Positions 15,770 to 24,824 of a DNA stretch of 55,659 nucleotides are shown one piece after another. Numbering within the stretch: the first letter of the stretch is position 1; every line of letters begins with the position of its first letter. The position numbers and the translations under genes are program-made. The notes under the pieces are model-generated. The model searched no databases. It was not told the origin of the DNA and was given only the letters and a program-made list of their open reading frames with translations. Source of the DNA: Pueribacillus theae (lineage in GTDB: Bacteria > Bacillota > Bacilli > Bacillales > UBA6769); NCBI RefSeq assembly GCF_003097615.1, contig NZ_QCZG01000027.1:1-55659 (forward strand). The letters run 5' to 3'.

Positions 15770-17020
15770 ATCAACGTCACGAATACGTGATTCTGCAGCT
15801 GTTAAGTTTTCTGCTGAAGCACCTAAGTTATTAATTGTATGATCTAAACGGTTTTGTACTGCTCCAAGTTTAGCACGTTCAGCAGAAACTGAATCAATTG
15901 CGTTTTGAATTACAGTGATTGCTTTTTCAGCACCTGTAGTCGTAGTTACATCAATTCCCTTTACTCCCAAATTGGTTGCATCCATTGCATTAATACTTAC
16001 GCTCATAGATTGACCTTCGTTTGCTCCAATATGGAAATTCAATGATCCATTCACTGTAATAGTGGTGGCTGCAGTATTATCTCTAAGTTCGAATGATAGA
16101 CCATCAGCGTCACCGCCATGAACAGTAACTTTGTTTCCATCATAAGTTAAGCTTGCGCCAGTGCCGAAATTACTTGTTGTTAGACCTGATGCATTAGTAC
16201 CTGATGTTTCTAACGCATTGTCACCAGTATAATCTACTCCCGCAATTATGTCAGCACTCTCAGCAACTTTTAAGCTAGCTGAACCTCCTACATCTGCACT
16301 ACGAATACGGAAAGTACTATCTTCACCTTCAAAATCAGCCACAACTCCAGAAACACTTGCGTTAATTTTATCCGCTAAATCTTGATAAGTATCCGTACTT
16401 GCTACAGCAATATCTATCCCGTTAATTGTTAACGTTCCTGCACCTACAACCGTTGCGGATGCAGTCGCACCAGTTGCAGTTTCAGTAGCAGCATGAGTAG
16501 CTAAGGTTGCATCGTTTGCATTTACATTATAAGTACCTTGTTTAGTGTTAGGACCAGCACTTGCCAAACCAATTTGTGTACCATCTCCTACACTTAAACC
16601 ACTTGCACCATTTAATAAATTTTTGGTGTTAAATTCAGTAGTGTTGGCAATTCTATCAATCTCTTCAATAAGTTGACTAATTTCCTTTTGAATTTCATCT
16701 CTATCAGATGCTGTATTCGTATCGTTTGATGCTTGTACAGAAAGTTCACGCATTCTTTGAAGGATTGCATGAGTTTCGTTAAGTGCTCCTTCTGCAGTTT
16801 GTATCAAGCTGATACCATCTTGTGCGTTCTTGGAAGCCATTTCTAGACCTCTAATTTGCCCACGCATTTTCTCAGAGATCGCAAGTCCAGCTGCGTCATC
16901 TCCTGCACGGTTAATCTTTAGTCCAGAAGAAAGTTTTTCTAGTGAACTTGATACCGCATTGTTGTTAGCAGTTAACTGACGATGTGTGTTAAGTGCTGAA
17001 ATGTTGTGATTGATAATCAT
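15770..17020 (-). CDS. hag: flagellin, exon 1 (residues 1-417)
   Basis: Main flagellar filament protein. D0/D1 N-terminus [20 protein letters not shown] and [19 protein letters not shown] are canonical. The variable centre (about 165-330) contains a flagellin IN motif ([22 protein letters not shown]). The C-terminal D1 half ends [15 protein letters not shown]. The frame runs 5 codons into intron 1 and stops, so functional flagellin requires splicing to the exon at 15289-15402. GGAGG lies 10 nt before ATG, and a SigD promoter lies about 90 bp upstream. It is larger than B. subtilis Hag because of the central domain. Confidence 0.93.
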
Positions 17021-17111
17021 TCCTTTTCTACCTCCATATAGTTGTTTTTAGCCCACGTCCTTGTGTGACTGTTGAGCGGTAGAATCTTCTTGATTTCCCT
17101 GCTCACTTTTT

Positions 17112-17138
17112 ATATCGGCAGTTGATTGAAATAGTTTA
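17112..17138 (-). promoter_or_regulatory. SigD promoter of the flagellin gene
   Basis: TAAA (17135-17138), a 15-nt spacer and GCCGATAT (17112-17119) on the minus strand match the SigD consensus TAAA-N15-GCCGATAT. Confidence 0.9.
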
Positions 17139-17220
17139 ATTGTTTTTTAATCTTCTATCATGTTTCGATAAAAATTCCAAAGGGAAGGGTACAACCAACG
17201 AAAAAAAGGAGGTTTTTTCA

Positions 17221-17547
17221 ATGAACGCAACTTATGAAGAATGCATCAAAGCTTGCCTTGAATGCACGGAAGCGTGCAATCATTGCTTTGACGCGTGCTT
17301 GAGTGAAGAAGATGTGAAAATGATGGCGGAGTGCATTCGCCTTGATCGCGAATGTGCGGATATGTGCGCGTTTGCTGTGAAGGCGATGCAGTCAAACAGC
17401 CCTTTCGCAAAGCAAATCTGTGAGCTATGCGCGACAATTTGCGAAGCGTGCGGCGAGGAATGCAAAAAGCATGACCACGAACATTGCCAGCGTTGTGCAG
17501 AAGCGTGCTTCAAATGTGCAGAGGCCTGCCGAAAAATGGCTGCTTAA
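17221..17547 (+). CDS. Csp-like four-helix-bundle copper-binding protein (YhjQ-like)
   Basis: 108-residue cytosolic Cys-rich protein (DUF326). Cys pairs are spaced as CxxxC along helices: CIKACLECTEACNHCFDAC, ECIRLDRECADMC, CELCATICEACGEEC and CQRCAEACFKCAEAC. They line the inside of a four-helix bundle that stores Cu(I) in Csp proteins. The start is ATG 17221 with AAAGGAGG at 8 nt; the longer frame from 17140 is not used. Own terminator downstream. Confidence 0.88.
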   Translation: MNATYEECIKACLECTEACNHCFDACLSEEDVKMMAECIRLDRECADMCAFAVKAMQSNSPFAKQICELCATICEACGEECKKHDHEHCQRCAEACFKCAEACRKMAA

Positions 17548-17553
17548 CATACA

Positions 17554-17597
17554 GAAAGCGTTCACTCCAATTGAAGGAATGAACGCTTCTTTTATAT
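17554..17597 (+). terminator. terminator after the Csp-like gene
   Basis: Stem AAGCGTTCA / TGAACGCTT with a 15-nt loop, followed by CTTTTAT. Confidence 0.8.
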
Positions 17598-17634
17598 TTT
17601 TCAATGAAAGTTCAAAAAGGAGGAAAAAAAGAAC

Positions 17635-17810
17635 CGAGAAGTTCGAGGAAGCAAAGTTCTGAAGAACGCAGCGACGAGCAACACAACTATGACCCGCTGC
17701 GAGTTGCACCGAGGAAGCACGCTTCGGAGCAATGCTCGTAGACGCAGGTGCATAACTCCTTTCAATTACGTGAGTACCGCAAGAACGAAGCTGACAAAGA
17801 AATTCGACAG
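17635..17810. other. structured non-coding segment of unknown nature
   Basis: No ORF. GAGTTGCACC (17700-17709) pairs with GGTGC-AT-AACTC (17746-17757), closing a domain that holds further hairpins such as GAGCAATGCTC. A separate AGTTC-TGAA-GAAC hairpin lies at 17657-17669. The GC content and lack of coding pattern suggest an RNA element or a dispersed repeat copy. No U-run follows. Confidence 0.35.
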
Positions 17811-20489
17811 TTATTTTTCCCGCACTTTTTGAACTACCGATTTAAACGGCCACCAAACGCCATTTCCAAATGACACTGTAATTGCCGGAATCAAGAGCGG
17901 CAAAATGATAATGCCGTACAAAAGCAATCCAGTGATAACAATGGTCGCAATTTGAATAAGGCTTAAAACTCCTGAAGGAATCATCGCGCCAAATGTTCCG
18001 GCGAGAATGATCGCTGCAGTTATAATAACGGTTCCCATTTTCGCCATCGAAACGGTGAGAGCCTCTTGCACATCCAAGCCGTTCAGGCTTTCTTCCCTGA
18101 ATCGGTCAAGGAGGAAGATGGAATAATCTACACCAAGCGCAATCAACATGACATATCCGAAGAATGGCATGGCCCAGGTTATGCCGTCATAGCCAAGCCA
18201 ATTTACGAAAATAAGCTCCGCGACGGATACTGATGTAAAATACGTGAGCGCAAGCGATCCAATCATATAAAGCGGCATGATGATCGAACGGAACAAAATC
18301 GCCAAGACGAGAAAGAGGCTGATGAGCATAATCGTTACTGTACGCGTAAAGTCGTTCGACGAAATGTCCTGAAGATCGGCATTCATGCTTGCTACACCGC
18401 TGTATGCTAATTCCGCATCTTCAAACGGGGTTCCAATAACAGCACGTTCAACGCTTTCTTCAATAAGTTTTACGGTATCGATGGCTTCAGAAGAATACGG
18501 GTTGTCTTCAAGGATAACTTCAAACAAAATCCCCGTTTCCTTGCCAAAAGTGTACCGTTCAATCACAGGCTCAAAGTCTTTTTCTTTCAATGTGCCTTCT
18601 GGAATAAAAATGCCTGTGTCCCGAATCCCTTTCGAATGGCTCATCTCTTCCATTGTAGAGGCGATCTCTTCCAAGCCTTCGCTGATTTCGCCAAGCCCTT
18701 TGTTCGATTCGTCGACACCTGATGAAAGGGAACCTAACCCTGAGCTCAAGCTTCCGACTTGCCCGCCTTGGCTTTCAATTTGTCCTGCAGCTTGGTTGAT
18801 GCCTTGGCTGATTTTTCCTAATTCTGGACGAAGCGCTTCGAGTCCCCCAACCGCTTGCTGGGCAGGCATGCCTTGCTGTAAGCCGCCGGATATGGAGCCG
18901 ATTTGTTCATTAATTTGCCCGATTCCCGCTGCTGCCTGTTTTAATTGTGTCCCGCCTGATGAAGCTTGGGATCCTGAAGGAAGGCTTGATGCAGCGTTAT
19001 TTAATCCATTTTGCACTTGTTCGAGGCCTTTTTGCACTTCTGAAAGACCTTCGTTCGCATCACGAAGGCCGTCTGCCATCAATCCTAGTTGATGATCGAT
19101 GTATAAGTCCTCGATCATCTCGCCAGCCGGACGTGTAATTGTCCTTACTTGCTTCACACCTTCGACTTTTTCAATTTCACGGCTGATTCCTTCGAGATAA
19201 GGAACATCTTTCTCATTCACCATTGCTTTGTCTTTTTTCAAAATGACTTGAACAGGAAGTGAATCCCCTTCCCCAAAACCAGCCGAGATGGCGTCAAGCC
19301 CTTTCACAGATTCATAGCCTTTGCCGATTTCGTCCACTGTGTTGTACGATAAATCGTTATCATACGTGAACAAAAGCGGGATTGCAATAACAGCGACAAT
19401 TAGGATTGAAAGGAGCGGCCTCATGACGGACACTTTACTGAAAGCAATCCAAATCTTGCTGTCTTGGTGTGATGCCGCTTTTTTGGAAGGCCAAAACAAT
19501 TTATCTTTTAACATTGCCATGAAAAACGGAAGCACTGTAAATAGCACAACAATCAGAACGGCAATACCAACTGCGACACCGACCGCCGATTTAAAAATAG
19601 GAAAGTCAGCAAAACCAATCGCTGCAAAGCCGATAAATACCGCCAGCCCGCTTATGGCGAGGGTCCGGCCCGCTGTTTTGTATGTGTTGACGATGGCATC
19701 TTCCACTTCATGCCCAGCGAGCAGTTCTTCCTTGTACCGGCTTAACAGCAAAATGCAGTAATCTGTCCCAATCCCGAATAACACGGCGACGAGAAAAATT
19801 TGCGTGTAATTTGATACCGGAAAGCCGAACCAATCAATGAAATACGCGACGATCGATTGGCTAAGAAGATATGTGATCCCTACAGCGATGAGAGGAATGA
19901 ATGGTGTGACGAGCGACCGGAAAACGAGAAGCAAGAGCGCGAATATAAGAATGACCGTAATCACTTCTGTCCGTTTTAGCCCTTCCTGTGCGCTAACATT
20001 CACATCATGGTTAATTAAGGCTTCTCCCGTTAAATAGACTGTTTCATTTTCCGGTAAAATTTCTGAGCGGATTTTGTCGGCCAAGTCGACAATCTCGTCA
20101 TCTGAGCCGTTGACTGTAATGGGAACGAGCACTGTCTTCCGATCTTCTGAAACGAGCTGTTCTTCCATTTCTTCGCTTTCAAACGGTTCAAGCACGTCCG
20201 CCACAGGCTCACCAAGCGCTTTTATCTTCTTAGCCGTAGCCGTTATTTCTTTCTTTAACGGAGCGTCGACTTCTTTTTTTAACGGATAAACGAGTGACAG
20301 CGTCTCTTCCGCCGCACCAGCTTTCTCCAGAATATCTGCTGCTTTCGATGAAGCCGCATCATCCGGAAGCTGGAATGTTCCCGCTTCCTCCGCCTGTTTT
20401 GTTAAATCCGGCGAACTGAAAAATAATCCGATTGAAAGTGAAATGAGCGCAAAAACGATGATCCACTTGAATTTTAAAATAAACCTCAA
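17811..20489 (-). CDS. MMPL/RND-type membrane exporter (YdgH-like)
   Basis: 892 residues. Two repeats of a first membrane helix, a large outside domain and five helices (membrane clusters near 165-345 and 705-880), as in MMPL transporters. Acidic and Gly residues of the RND core appear in FGIGTDYCILLLSRYKEEL and ALGVDYSIFLLDRFREES. The second outer domain has a Gly/Ser/Gln-rich coiled-coil insert (GLEQVQNGLNNAASSLPSGS and following). The start is TTG with GGGGA upstream, 3 bp after the MarR gene. The pair matches B. subtilis ydgH with ydgJ. Probably exports lipids or toxic amphiphiles. Confidence 0.85.
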   Translation of the reverse strand: MRFILKFKWIIVFALISLSIGLFFSSPDLTKQAEEAGTFQLPDDAASSKAADILEKAGAAEETLSLVYPLKKEVDAPLKKEITATAKKIKALGEPVADVLEPFESEEMEEQLVSEDRKTVLVPITVNGSDDEIVDLADKIRSEILPENETVYLTGEALINHDVNVSAQEGLKRTEVITVILIFALLLLVFRSLVTPFIPLIAVGITYLLSQSIVAYFIDWFGFPVSNYTQIFLVAVLFGIGTDYCILLLSRYKEELLAGHEVEDAIVNTYKTAGRTLAISGLAVFIGFAAIGFADFPIFKSAVGVAVGIAVLIVVLFTVLPFFMAMLKDKLFWPSKKAASHQDSKIWIAFSKVSVMRPLLSILIVAVIAIPLLFTYDNDLSYNTVDEIGKGYESVKGLDAISAGFGEGDSLPVQVILKKDKAMVNEKDVPYLEGISREIEKVEGVKQVRTITRPAGEMIEDLYIDHQLGLMADGLRDANEGLSEVQKGLEQVQNGLNNAASSLPSGSQASSGGTQLKQAAAGIGQINEQIGSISGGLQQGMPAQQAVGGLEALRPELGKISQGINQAAGQIESQGGQVGSLSSGLGSLSSGVDESNKGLGEISEGLEEIASTMEEMSHSKGIRDTGIFIPEGTLKEKDFEPVIERYTFGKETGILFEVILEDNPYSSEAIDTVKLIEESVERAVIGTPFEDAELAYSGVASMNADLQDISSNDFTRTVTIMLISLFLVLAILFRSIIMPLYMIGSLALTYFTSVSVAELIFVNWLGYDGITWAMPFFGYVMLIALGVDYSIFLLDRFREESLNGLDVQEALTVSMAKMGTVIITAAIILAGTFGAMIPSGVLSLIQIATIVITGLLLYGIIILPLLIPAITVSFGNGVWWPFKSVVQKVREK

Positions 20490-20492
20490 CCG

Positions 20493-20939
20493 CTACATCC
20501 CCTTTAATTTCAAAATGTCTTTCAGTTTTTGAAAAATGAAAAGGAATTCGTCTAATTCTTTTTCATCTACTTTTCCTAAAAATAATTTTTCGATACTTTG
20601 ATAGATGGCTTCATCTGAAATTTGAACAACTTGCTTTCCTTGCTCTGTAAGGCTAATCACCTTTGAACGGCGATCGTGTTCATCAGATTCCAAGCTGATT
20701 AAGCCTTTTTCTTCAAGCTTTTTAATCCGGTTTGAAATGGCGCTTTTATGGACACCTTGAAAATCAGCAAGCTGCGCACTCGTCGCCTTTCCATGGGCAG
20801 AAAGAATTTTCAGCACTTGGATTTGTTCTGGCGAATATTCTTGCCAAAGCGGGAGATCCATCGATTTCATGACTCGTTCTGTTCCGTAGATCATAACCTC
20901 TTCAAACAAATCGATGGCTTCTTTCAGTTTTTCTTTCAA
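20493..20939 (-). CDS. MarR-family regulator (YdgJ-like)
   Basis: 148-residue winged-helix repressor. The recognition region reads ATSAQLADFQGVHKSAISNR, and the wing HDRRSKVISLTEQGK carries the DRR motif of MarR proteins. The start is TTG with AGGGGG 8 nt upstream. That ribosome site lies inside a 37-bp palindrome, the likely autoregulatory operator. It is co-transcribed with the MMPL exporter, which it probably represses until a ligand binds. Confidence 0.88.
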   Translation of the reverse strand: MKEKLKEAIDLFEEVMIYGTERVMKSMDLPLWQEYSPEQIQVLKILSAHGKATSAQLADFQGVHKSAISNRIKKLEEKGLISLESDEHDRRSKVISLTEQGKQVVQISDEAIYQSIEKLFLGKVDEKELDEFLFIFQKLKDILKLKGM

Positions 20940-20943
20940 TTGG

Positions 20944-20980
20944 TTTACCCCCTAAACTAATTAACAGTTTAGGGGGTAAA
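20944..20980. promoter_or_regulatory. large palindromic operator, probably for the MarR protein
   Basis: 15-bp perfect arms TTTACCCCCTAAACT / AGTTTAGGGGGTAAA around a 7-nt centre, 5 bp before the MarR start. It contains the ribosome site, so both DNA binding and an mRNA hairpin hiding the SD are possible. Confidence 0.75.
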
Positions 20981-21096
20981 CGTTTTTGTGTCAATGCATA
21001 TTTTTATCCCTTGTTATCTGGACAAACAATGATAAAATGGAAGCAATACGATGAATTGACAATTTTCTCAATTAATTAATGAAAGGAGAATAACCA

Positions 21097-21645
21097 ATGT
21101 CAGGCCAACAGCCATTTGACTTAATCTTAAAAGAACTCCAGAATGTCAACCGCCGTTTAGAACATATTGAAACGGGGCAAAAAGAGTTAACAGAGCGTGT
21201 AGGCAATATTGAAAACGAGCAAAAAGAACTAAGCGAGCGTGTAAGCAGTATTGAGAATCGTATGAGCAATATTGAAAACGGGCAAAAGGAATTAACCAAA
21301 CGTGTGAGCAATATTGAAAATGGACAAACAGAACTGACCAAGCGTGTAGGCAATATGGAAAAAGGGCAAACAGAACTGGCCAAGCGTGTCGGCAACATAG
21401 AGAAAGGACAAAAGAAATTAACCGTCGATGTGGGTAATCTTGAAACTGAATTAAAAGATTTCCGAACTGAAACGAAAACGGCTCTCCAAATTATTATGAC
21501 AGGACAACAGGGAACTAGAACTGAAATGACGCAACGTTTTAAAGAAGTTCAACATACCCTTGGCCACCTTGAAACTGATATTGCGTATAACTTCCAAAAG
21601 ACCGCACAGCTTGATTTAGAAATCTACCGATTGAAAAAGCAATAA
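21097..21645 (+). CDS. coiled-coil protein with 14-residue tandem repeats
   Basis: 182 residues, nearly all helix. From about 20 to 110 it is built of 14-residue units (two heptads) of the type RVGNIENGQKELTK, encoded by a 42-bp DNA repeat with about 6-7 copies. Hydrophobic positions keep heptad phase, so a rod-like oligomer is expected. The C-terminus (GQQGTRTEMTQRFKEVQHTL, then GHLETDIAYN) is non-repetitive. No signal peptide or membrane segment. It is related in style to phage/Bacillus coiled-coil proteins; function unknown. AAAGGAG upstream. Confidence 0.65.
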   Translation: MSGQQPFDLILKELQNVNRRLEHIETGQKELTERVGNIENEQKELSERVSSIENRMSNIENGQKELTKRVSNIENGQTELTKRVGNMEKGQTELAKRVGNIEKGQKKLTVDVGNLETELKDFRTETKTALQIIMTGQQGTRTEMTQRFKEVQHTLGHLETDIAYNFQKTAQLDLEIYRLKKQ

Positions 21646-21682
21646 GCCACTAAAAATGATGCACGCTGTTAAAATGACTTCA

Positions 21683-22726
21683 TCAATTTCCTTGTCTTTT
21701 CATCATATCCTCATTCATCGCACCGATAACTTTGTATTGGATTAAACCGTTTTTATCTACGAAATAGCTTGTTGGATACGCCATAATTTGGTAAGTATCT
21801 GTTGCTTCATTATTGATGTCAAGTACAACAGGAAAAGTAACGCCCAATTTTTCGATAAATTGATTGACCCCTTTTTGACTGCTTTCGGTCGCTGTCATAT
21901 TCACCGCTAAAATCGTGAAATTTTCATCTTTATTTTTATCGTAATACCTCTGCATATCCGGCATTTCCGCACGGCATGGCGGGCACCATGACGCCCAAAA
22001 GTTAAGAATGGCATTGTTTCCTCGAAAATCAGATAATGTTACTGTTTCACCTTGCAATGTTTGAAGTGTGAAATTTGGCGCAAGGTTGCCTTTATTCAAT
22101 CCAACTGCAACTCCTTGTTCTTCTTTGGTTGAAGAACCATTTGTTTCCATTTCATTCTCTATTGGCGTTTTAGCTGATTCGCTCGAAAAATCATAAATGC
22201 CCCAGCCAATCAACCCAATTAAAAGTATGTATGGCATTAATTTTTTCAAGTTAAAAAACCAACAGAATAAAAGAATAAGTGCAAATGCGCTCTGATAAAA
22301 GAGAACATTAGAATAAGGCCAAGCAAAAAGCGCAGCCAAGCCTTGATTAATCCCCACAGCCGACACGACTGCTGCCACCGCAAACTCAATAAGTTGGCGA
22401 AATGAAAGAGTATCACGTCTGCTCTTATAGTAAAAATAAGCAAAAGCTGCAAGTAAACCGAGAATGGCACCTTTTCCTCCACCCGTAAAATACAGTTGGG
22501 AAAGAGGATTTTTTACAACTGCCATTGGGTGAAACAGCGAATAGCTTAGCTTATACACGACTAAAAATAGGAAGAAAGCATTCCATAAAAGATCAAGAAT
22601 TGAAAGTTCGACTGCTTTTATTTTTACTGCGATTCGCAAAATAATATACGTCATGATGATCGTAATCATATAGATTGCCCATTTCTGTTGGATAATTAAC
22701 GGCCCGATAACCCACGCATCTCCCAC
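21683..22726 (-). CDS. membrane protein fused to a TlpA/ResA-type thioredoxin
   Basis: 347 residues. Residues 1-200 form about six membrane helices. The start (GDAWVIGPLIIQQKWAIYM) resembles the first part of prolipoprotein diacylglyceryl transferase-like proteins, without its catalytic residues. After a linker, residues 220-345 are a thioredoxin fold facing outside: APNFTLQTLQGETVTLSDFRG, active site NFWASWCPPCRAEMP, and cis-Pro AYPTSYFVDKNG. It is likely a membrane-anchored disulfide reductase for extracytoplasmic thiols. GTG start with AGAGGTGAG upstream. The C-terminus is slightly short. Confidence 0.75.
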   Translation of the reverse strand: MGDAWVIGPLIIQQKWAIYMITIIMTYIILRIAVKIKAVELSILDLLWNAFFLFLVVYKLSYSLFHPMAVVKNPLSQLYFTGGGKGAILGLLAAFAYFYYKSRRDTLSFRQLIEFAVAAVVSAVGINQGLAALFAWPYSNVLFYQSAFALILLFCWFFNLKKLMPYILLIGLIGWGIYDFSSESAKTPIENEMETNGSSTKEEQGVAVGLNKGNLAPNFTLQTLQGETVTLSDFRGNNAILNFWASWCPPCRAEMPDMQRYYDKNKDENFTILAVNMTATESSQKGVNQFIEKLGVTFPVVLDINNEATDTYQIMAYPTSYFVDKNGLIQYKVIGAMNEDMMKRQGN

Positions 22727-22824
22727 TGCAACTCACCTCTTCTTCTATCATAACGCCATTTTGTTAAGAAAGCATAAAGAAACGAAAGGACTTTAAGCAG
22801 CCCTTTCGATGGATAAATCTTATT

Positions 22825-23181
22825 TTATTCTTTAATCCATTCCCATGCCTGTTCAAGTTCATCTTTCTCAAAATGCTTCGACTGGATGCCAGGCAAATAT
22901 TTGCCTATGTTCGTCATTCGTGCAACCCATTCTCTGTCACTTACGACAGCCAGCTTTTGCAACTGCTTCCACCGCTTCGCATCAAATTTAATGCCTTCCA
23001 TCATTCCTTTGACTGTCGAGCCTTCCACCTCATACAATATCGCCAAAATATTAAACGGTTCTTCTGAGCGGAACAGCTCCTCCACTTTATTATCCAAATT
23101 CTCCGCGTCTTCTTTCGTTGCTTTGCCCTCAAATTGTATCGCAATGGTTTTCTCATCTTTGCTAGGGAGAAAAGATAACAT
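22825..23181 (-). CDS. SpoIIAA-like / STAS-fold protein
   Basis: 118 residues of the SpoIIAA-like family (STAS/SEC14-type small fold), with IAIQFEGKATKEDAENLDNK, then VEELFRSEEPFNILAILYEVEG and KWKQL-type lysine/tryptophan helix. I start at ATG 23181, which has AGGAGG 6 nt upstream; the frame runs further upstream without a ribosome site. Probably a cytosolic binding protein; ligand unknown. Single gene. Confidence 0.7.
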   Translation of the reverse strand: MLSFLPSKDEKTIAIQFEGKATKEDAENLDNKVEELFRSEEPFNILAILYEVEGSTVKGMMEGIKFDAKRWKQLQKLAVVSDREWVARMTNIGKYLPGIQSKHFEKDELEQAWEWIKE

Positions 23182-23325
23182 AACCATCCTCCTCTTTTGG
23201 AATATAATCCTATGTAGCAAAAATTCCCTTCTTTTCTTCATTTGAAACATTCAGAATACCCAAATTCAAAGTTTAATATGTTAATGTAATAATATAAATG
23301 AATAAGGTTGTAAAGGAGAGGGCGT

Positions 23326-23874
23326 ATGATTTTAGCGATTGTATTGATTGCCATTGTTGTACTTTTAGTTATTTTTTTCATTGCTTCTTACAATTCACTT
23401 GTGAAATTGCGCAACTGGATCAAAGAAGCGTGGAGCCAAATTGACGTTCAATTAAAACGCCGGCACGATTTGATTCCAAATTTGGTTGAAACGGTGAAAG
23501 GCTATGCCTCACACGAAAAAGAGACGCTGGAAAAAGTCATCCAGGCGAGGAACCAACTTGTTTCAGGAAGCCCGCAGGAACGTATTGAAGCCGATAACCA
23601 GCTGCAAGGCGCGCTTCGATCCCTTTTTGCGTTAAAAGAGGCGTATCCGGATTTAAAAGCGAACCAAAACTTTTTGAAGTTGCAAGAGGAATTGACATCA
23701 ACCGAAAACAAAATTGCCTACTCAAGGCAGCTCTATAATAAAACGGTTGCGCAGTACAATATTAAACGGGAAACTTTTCCTACCGTACTTATTGCAGGAA
23801 TGCTCGGATTCCAGCCACATGAACAGCTGTCCATTCCTGAAGAAGAGCGTGAAGTTCCACAAGTTTCTTTCTAA
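23326..23874 (+). CDS. LemA family protein
   Basis: 182 residues: an N-terminal membrane helix (about 2-22), then a helical bundle with the LemA signature [40 protein letters not shown] and the C-terminal [18 protein letters not shown]. It lies 15 bp upstream of an HtpX-type protease gene, a frequent pairing, so the two may act together in membrane protein quality control. AAAGGAGAG upstream. Confidence 0.9.
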   Translation: MILAIVLIAIVVLLVIFFIASYNSLVKLRNWIKEAWSQIDVQLKRRHDLIPNLVETVKGYASHEKETLEKVIQARNQLVSGSPQERIEADNQLQGALRSLFALKEAYPDLKANQNFLKLQEELTSTENKIAYSRQLYNKTVAQYNIKRETFPTVLIAGMLGFQPHEQLSIPEEEREVPQVSF

Positions 23875-23889
23875 TTAAGGTGACATACG

Positions 23890-24771
23890 ATGCTCTATAA
23901 ACAGATTGAACAAAATAAACGAAAAACGATCTGGCTCATGCTTCTATTCAGTTTGACTGTAACCGCACTTGGATGGGGTGTAGGCTACTTACTCAATGGC
24001 GACTATTATTCCGGGCTTATTATTACATTGGTCATTCTGGCTTTCTATCTTCCGACGACATACATGACGGCGAATTCCCAGGTGCTAAGCATGTCCGGCG
24101 CAAAGGAAATTAAAAAAGAAGACAACCCGATGCTGTTTAATATCGTCGAAGAGTTGTCCATAGCAGCCAACGTTCCGATGCCAAAAATCTATATTGTGGA
24201 TGATCCGGCGCCAAACGCCTTCGCGACAGGGACAAAGCCTGAAAATGGCAGTGTTGCCTTCACGACAGGGTTGCTGGATAGGCTGAACAGAGAAGAATTG
24301 GCTGGCGTCGCGGCCCATGAACTGGCACATATCCGCAATTACGACATCCGGCTTATGACGATTTGCATTGCACTTGTCGGAGTCATTGCCATCATTGCCG
24401 ATTTCGGTTCACGCATGCTGTATTTCCGCGGCGGCAGAAGCCGGAACCAGAAAACGCATCCTGCATTACTAATCATTGCCTTAATCTTGATTATTTTAGC
24501 TCCGCTTGCTGCGCAATTTGTCCATTTTGCGGTGTCACGAAACCGCGAATATTTGGCAGATGCCTCGGCTGTTGAATTTACACGAAACCCGACAGGCTTA
24601 AAAAACGCGTTACTAAAAATCAGCCAAAGCCCGGAAGAAGTGAAACAGGCCAAAGACGCAACGGCAGCCATGTATATTTCAAATCCGTTTAAGAAAAAAA
24701 GAAGAAAAAGCAGCTTATTTGCCACACACCCACCGATTGAAAGCCGAATTGAACGGTTGGAAAAGATGTAA
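23890..24771 (+). CDS. htpX: HtpX-type M48 membrane zinc metalloprotease
   Basis: 293 residues. Two N-terminal helices (about 18-35, 40-58), catalytic HELAHIRN (about 138-145), two further helices (about 155-175, 193-213) and the third zinc ligand Glu in NREYLADASAVEFT. DPAPNAFATG is the conserved strand before the active site. It degrades damaged membrane proteins. The C-terminus ends FATHPPIESRIERLEKM, as in HtpX. Co-transcribed with lemA. Confidence 0.9.
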   Translation: MLYKQIEQNKRKTIWLMLLFSLTVTALGWGVGYLLNGDYYSGLIITLVILAFYLPTTYMTANSQVLSMSGAKEIKKEDNPMLFNIVEELSIAANVPMPKIYIVDDPAPNAFATGTKPENGSVAFTTGLLDRLNREELAGVAAHELAHIRNYDIRLMTICIALVGVIAIIADFGSRMLYFRGGRSRNQKTHPALLIIALILIILAPLAAQFVHFAVSRNREYLADASAVEFTRNPTGLKNALLKISQSPEEVKQAKDATAAMYISNPFKKKRRKSSLFATHPPIESRIERLEKM

Positions 24772-24824
24772 TCTGGTAGCAAACAAAGACAGGTATTCCT
24801 AATTTCACAGAAAGGAAGGTGCAT

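Noticed and set aside
18385..19092. 235-codon plus-strand ORF inside the MMPL exporter gene
   Set aside because: Shadow of the Gly/Ser-rich coding region on the other strand; no ribosome site and no family resemblance.
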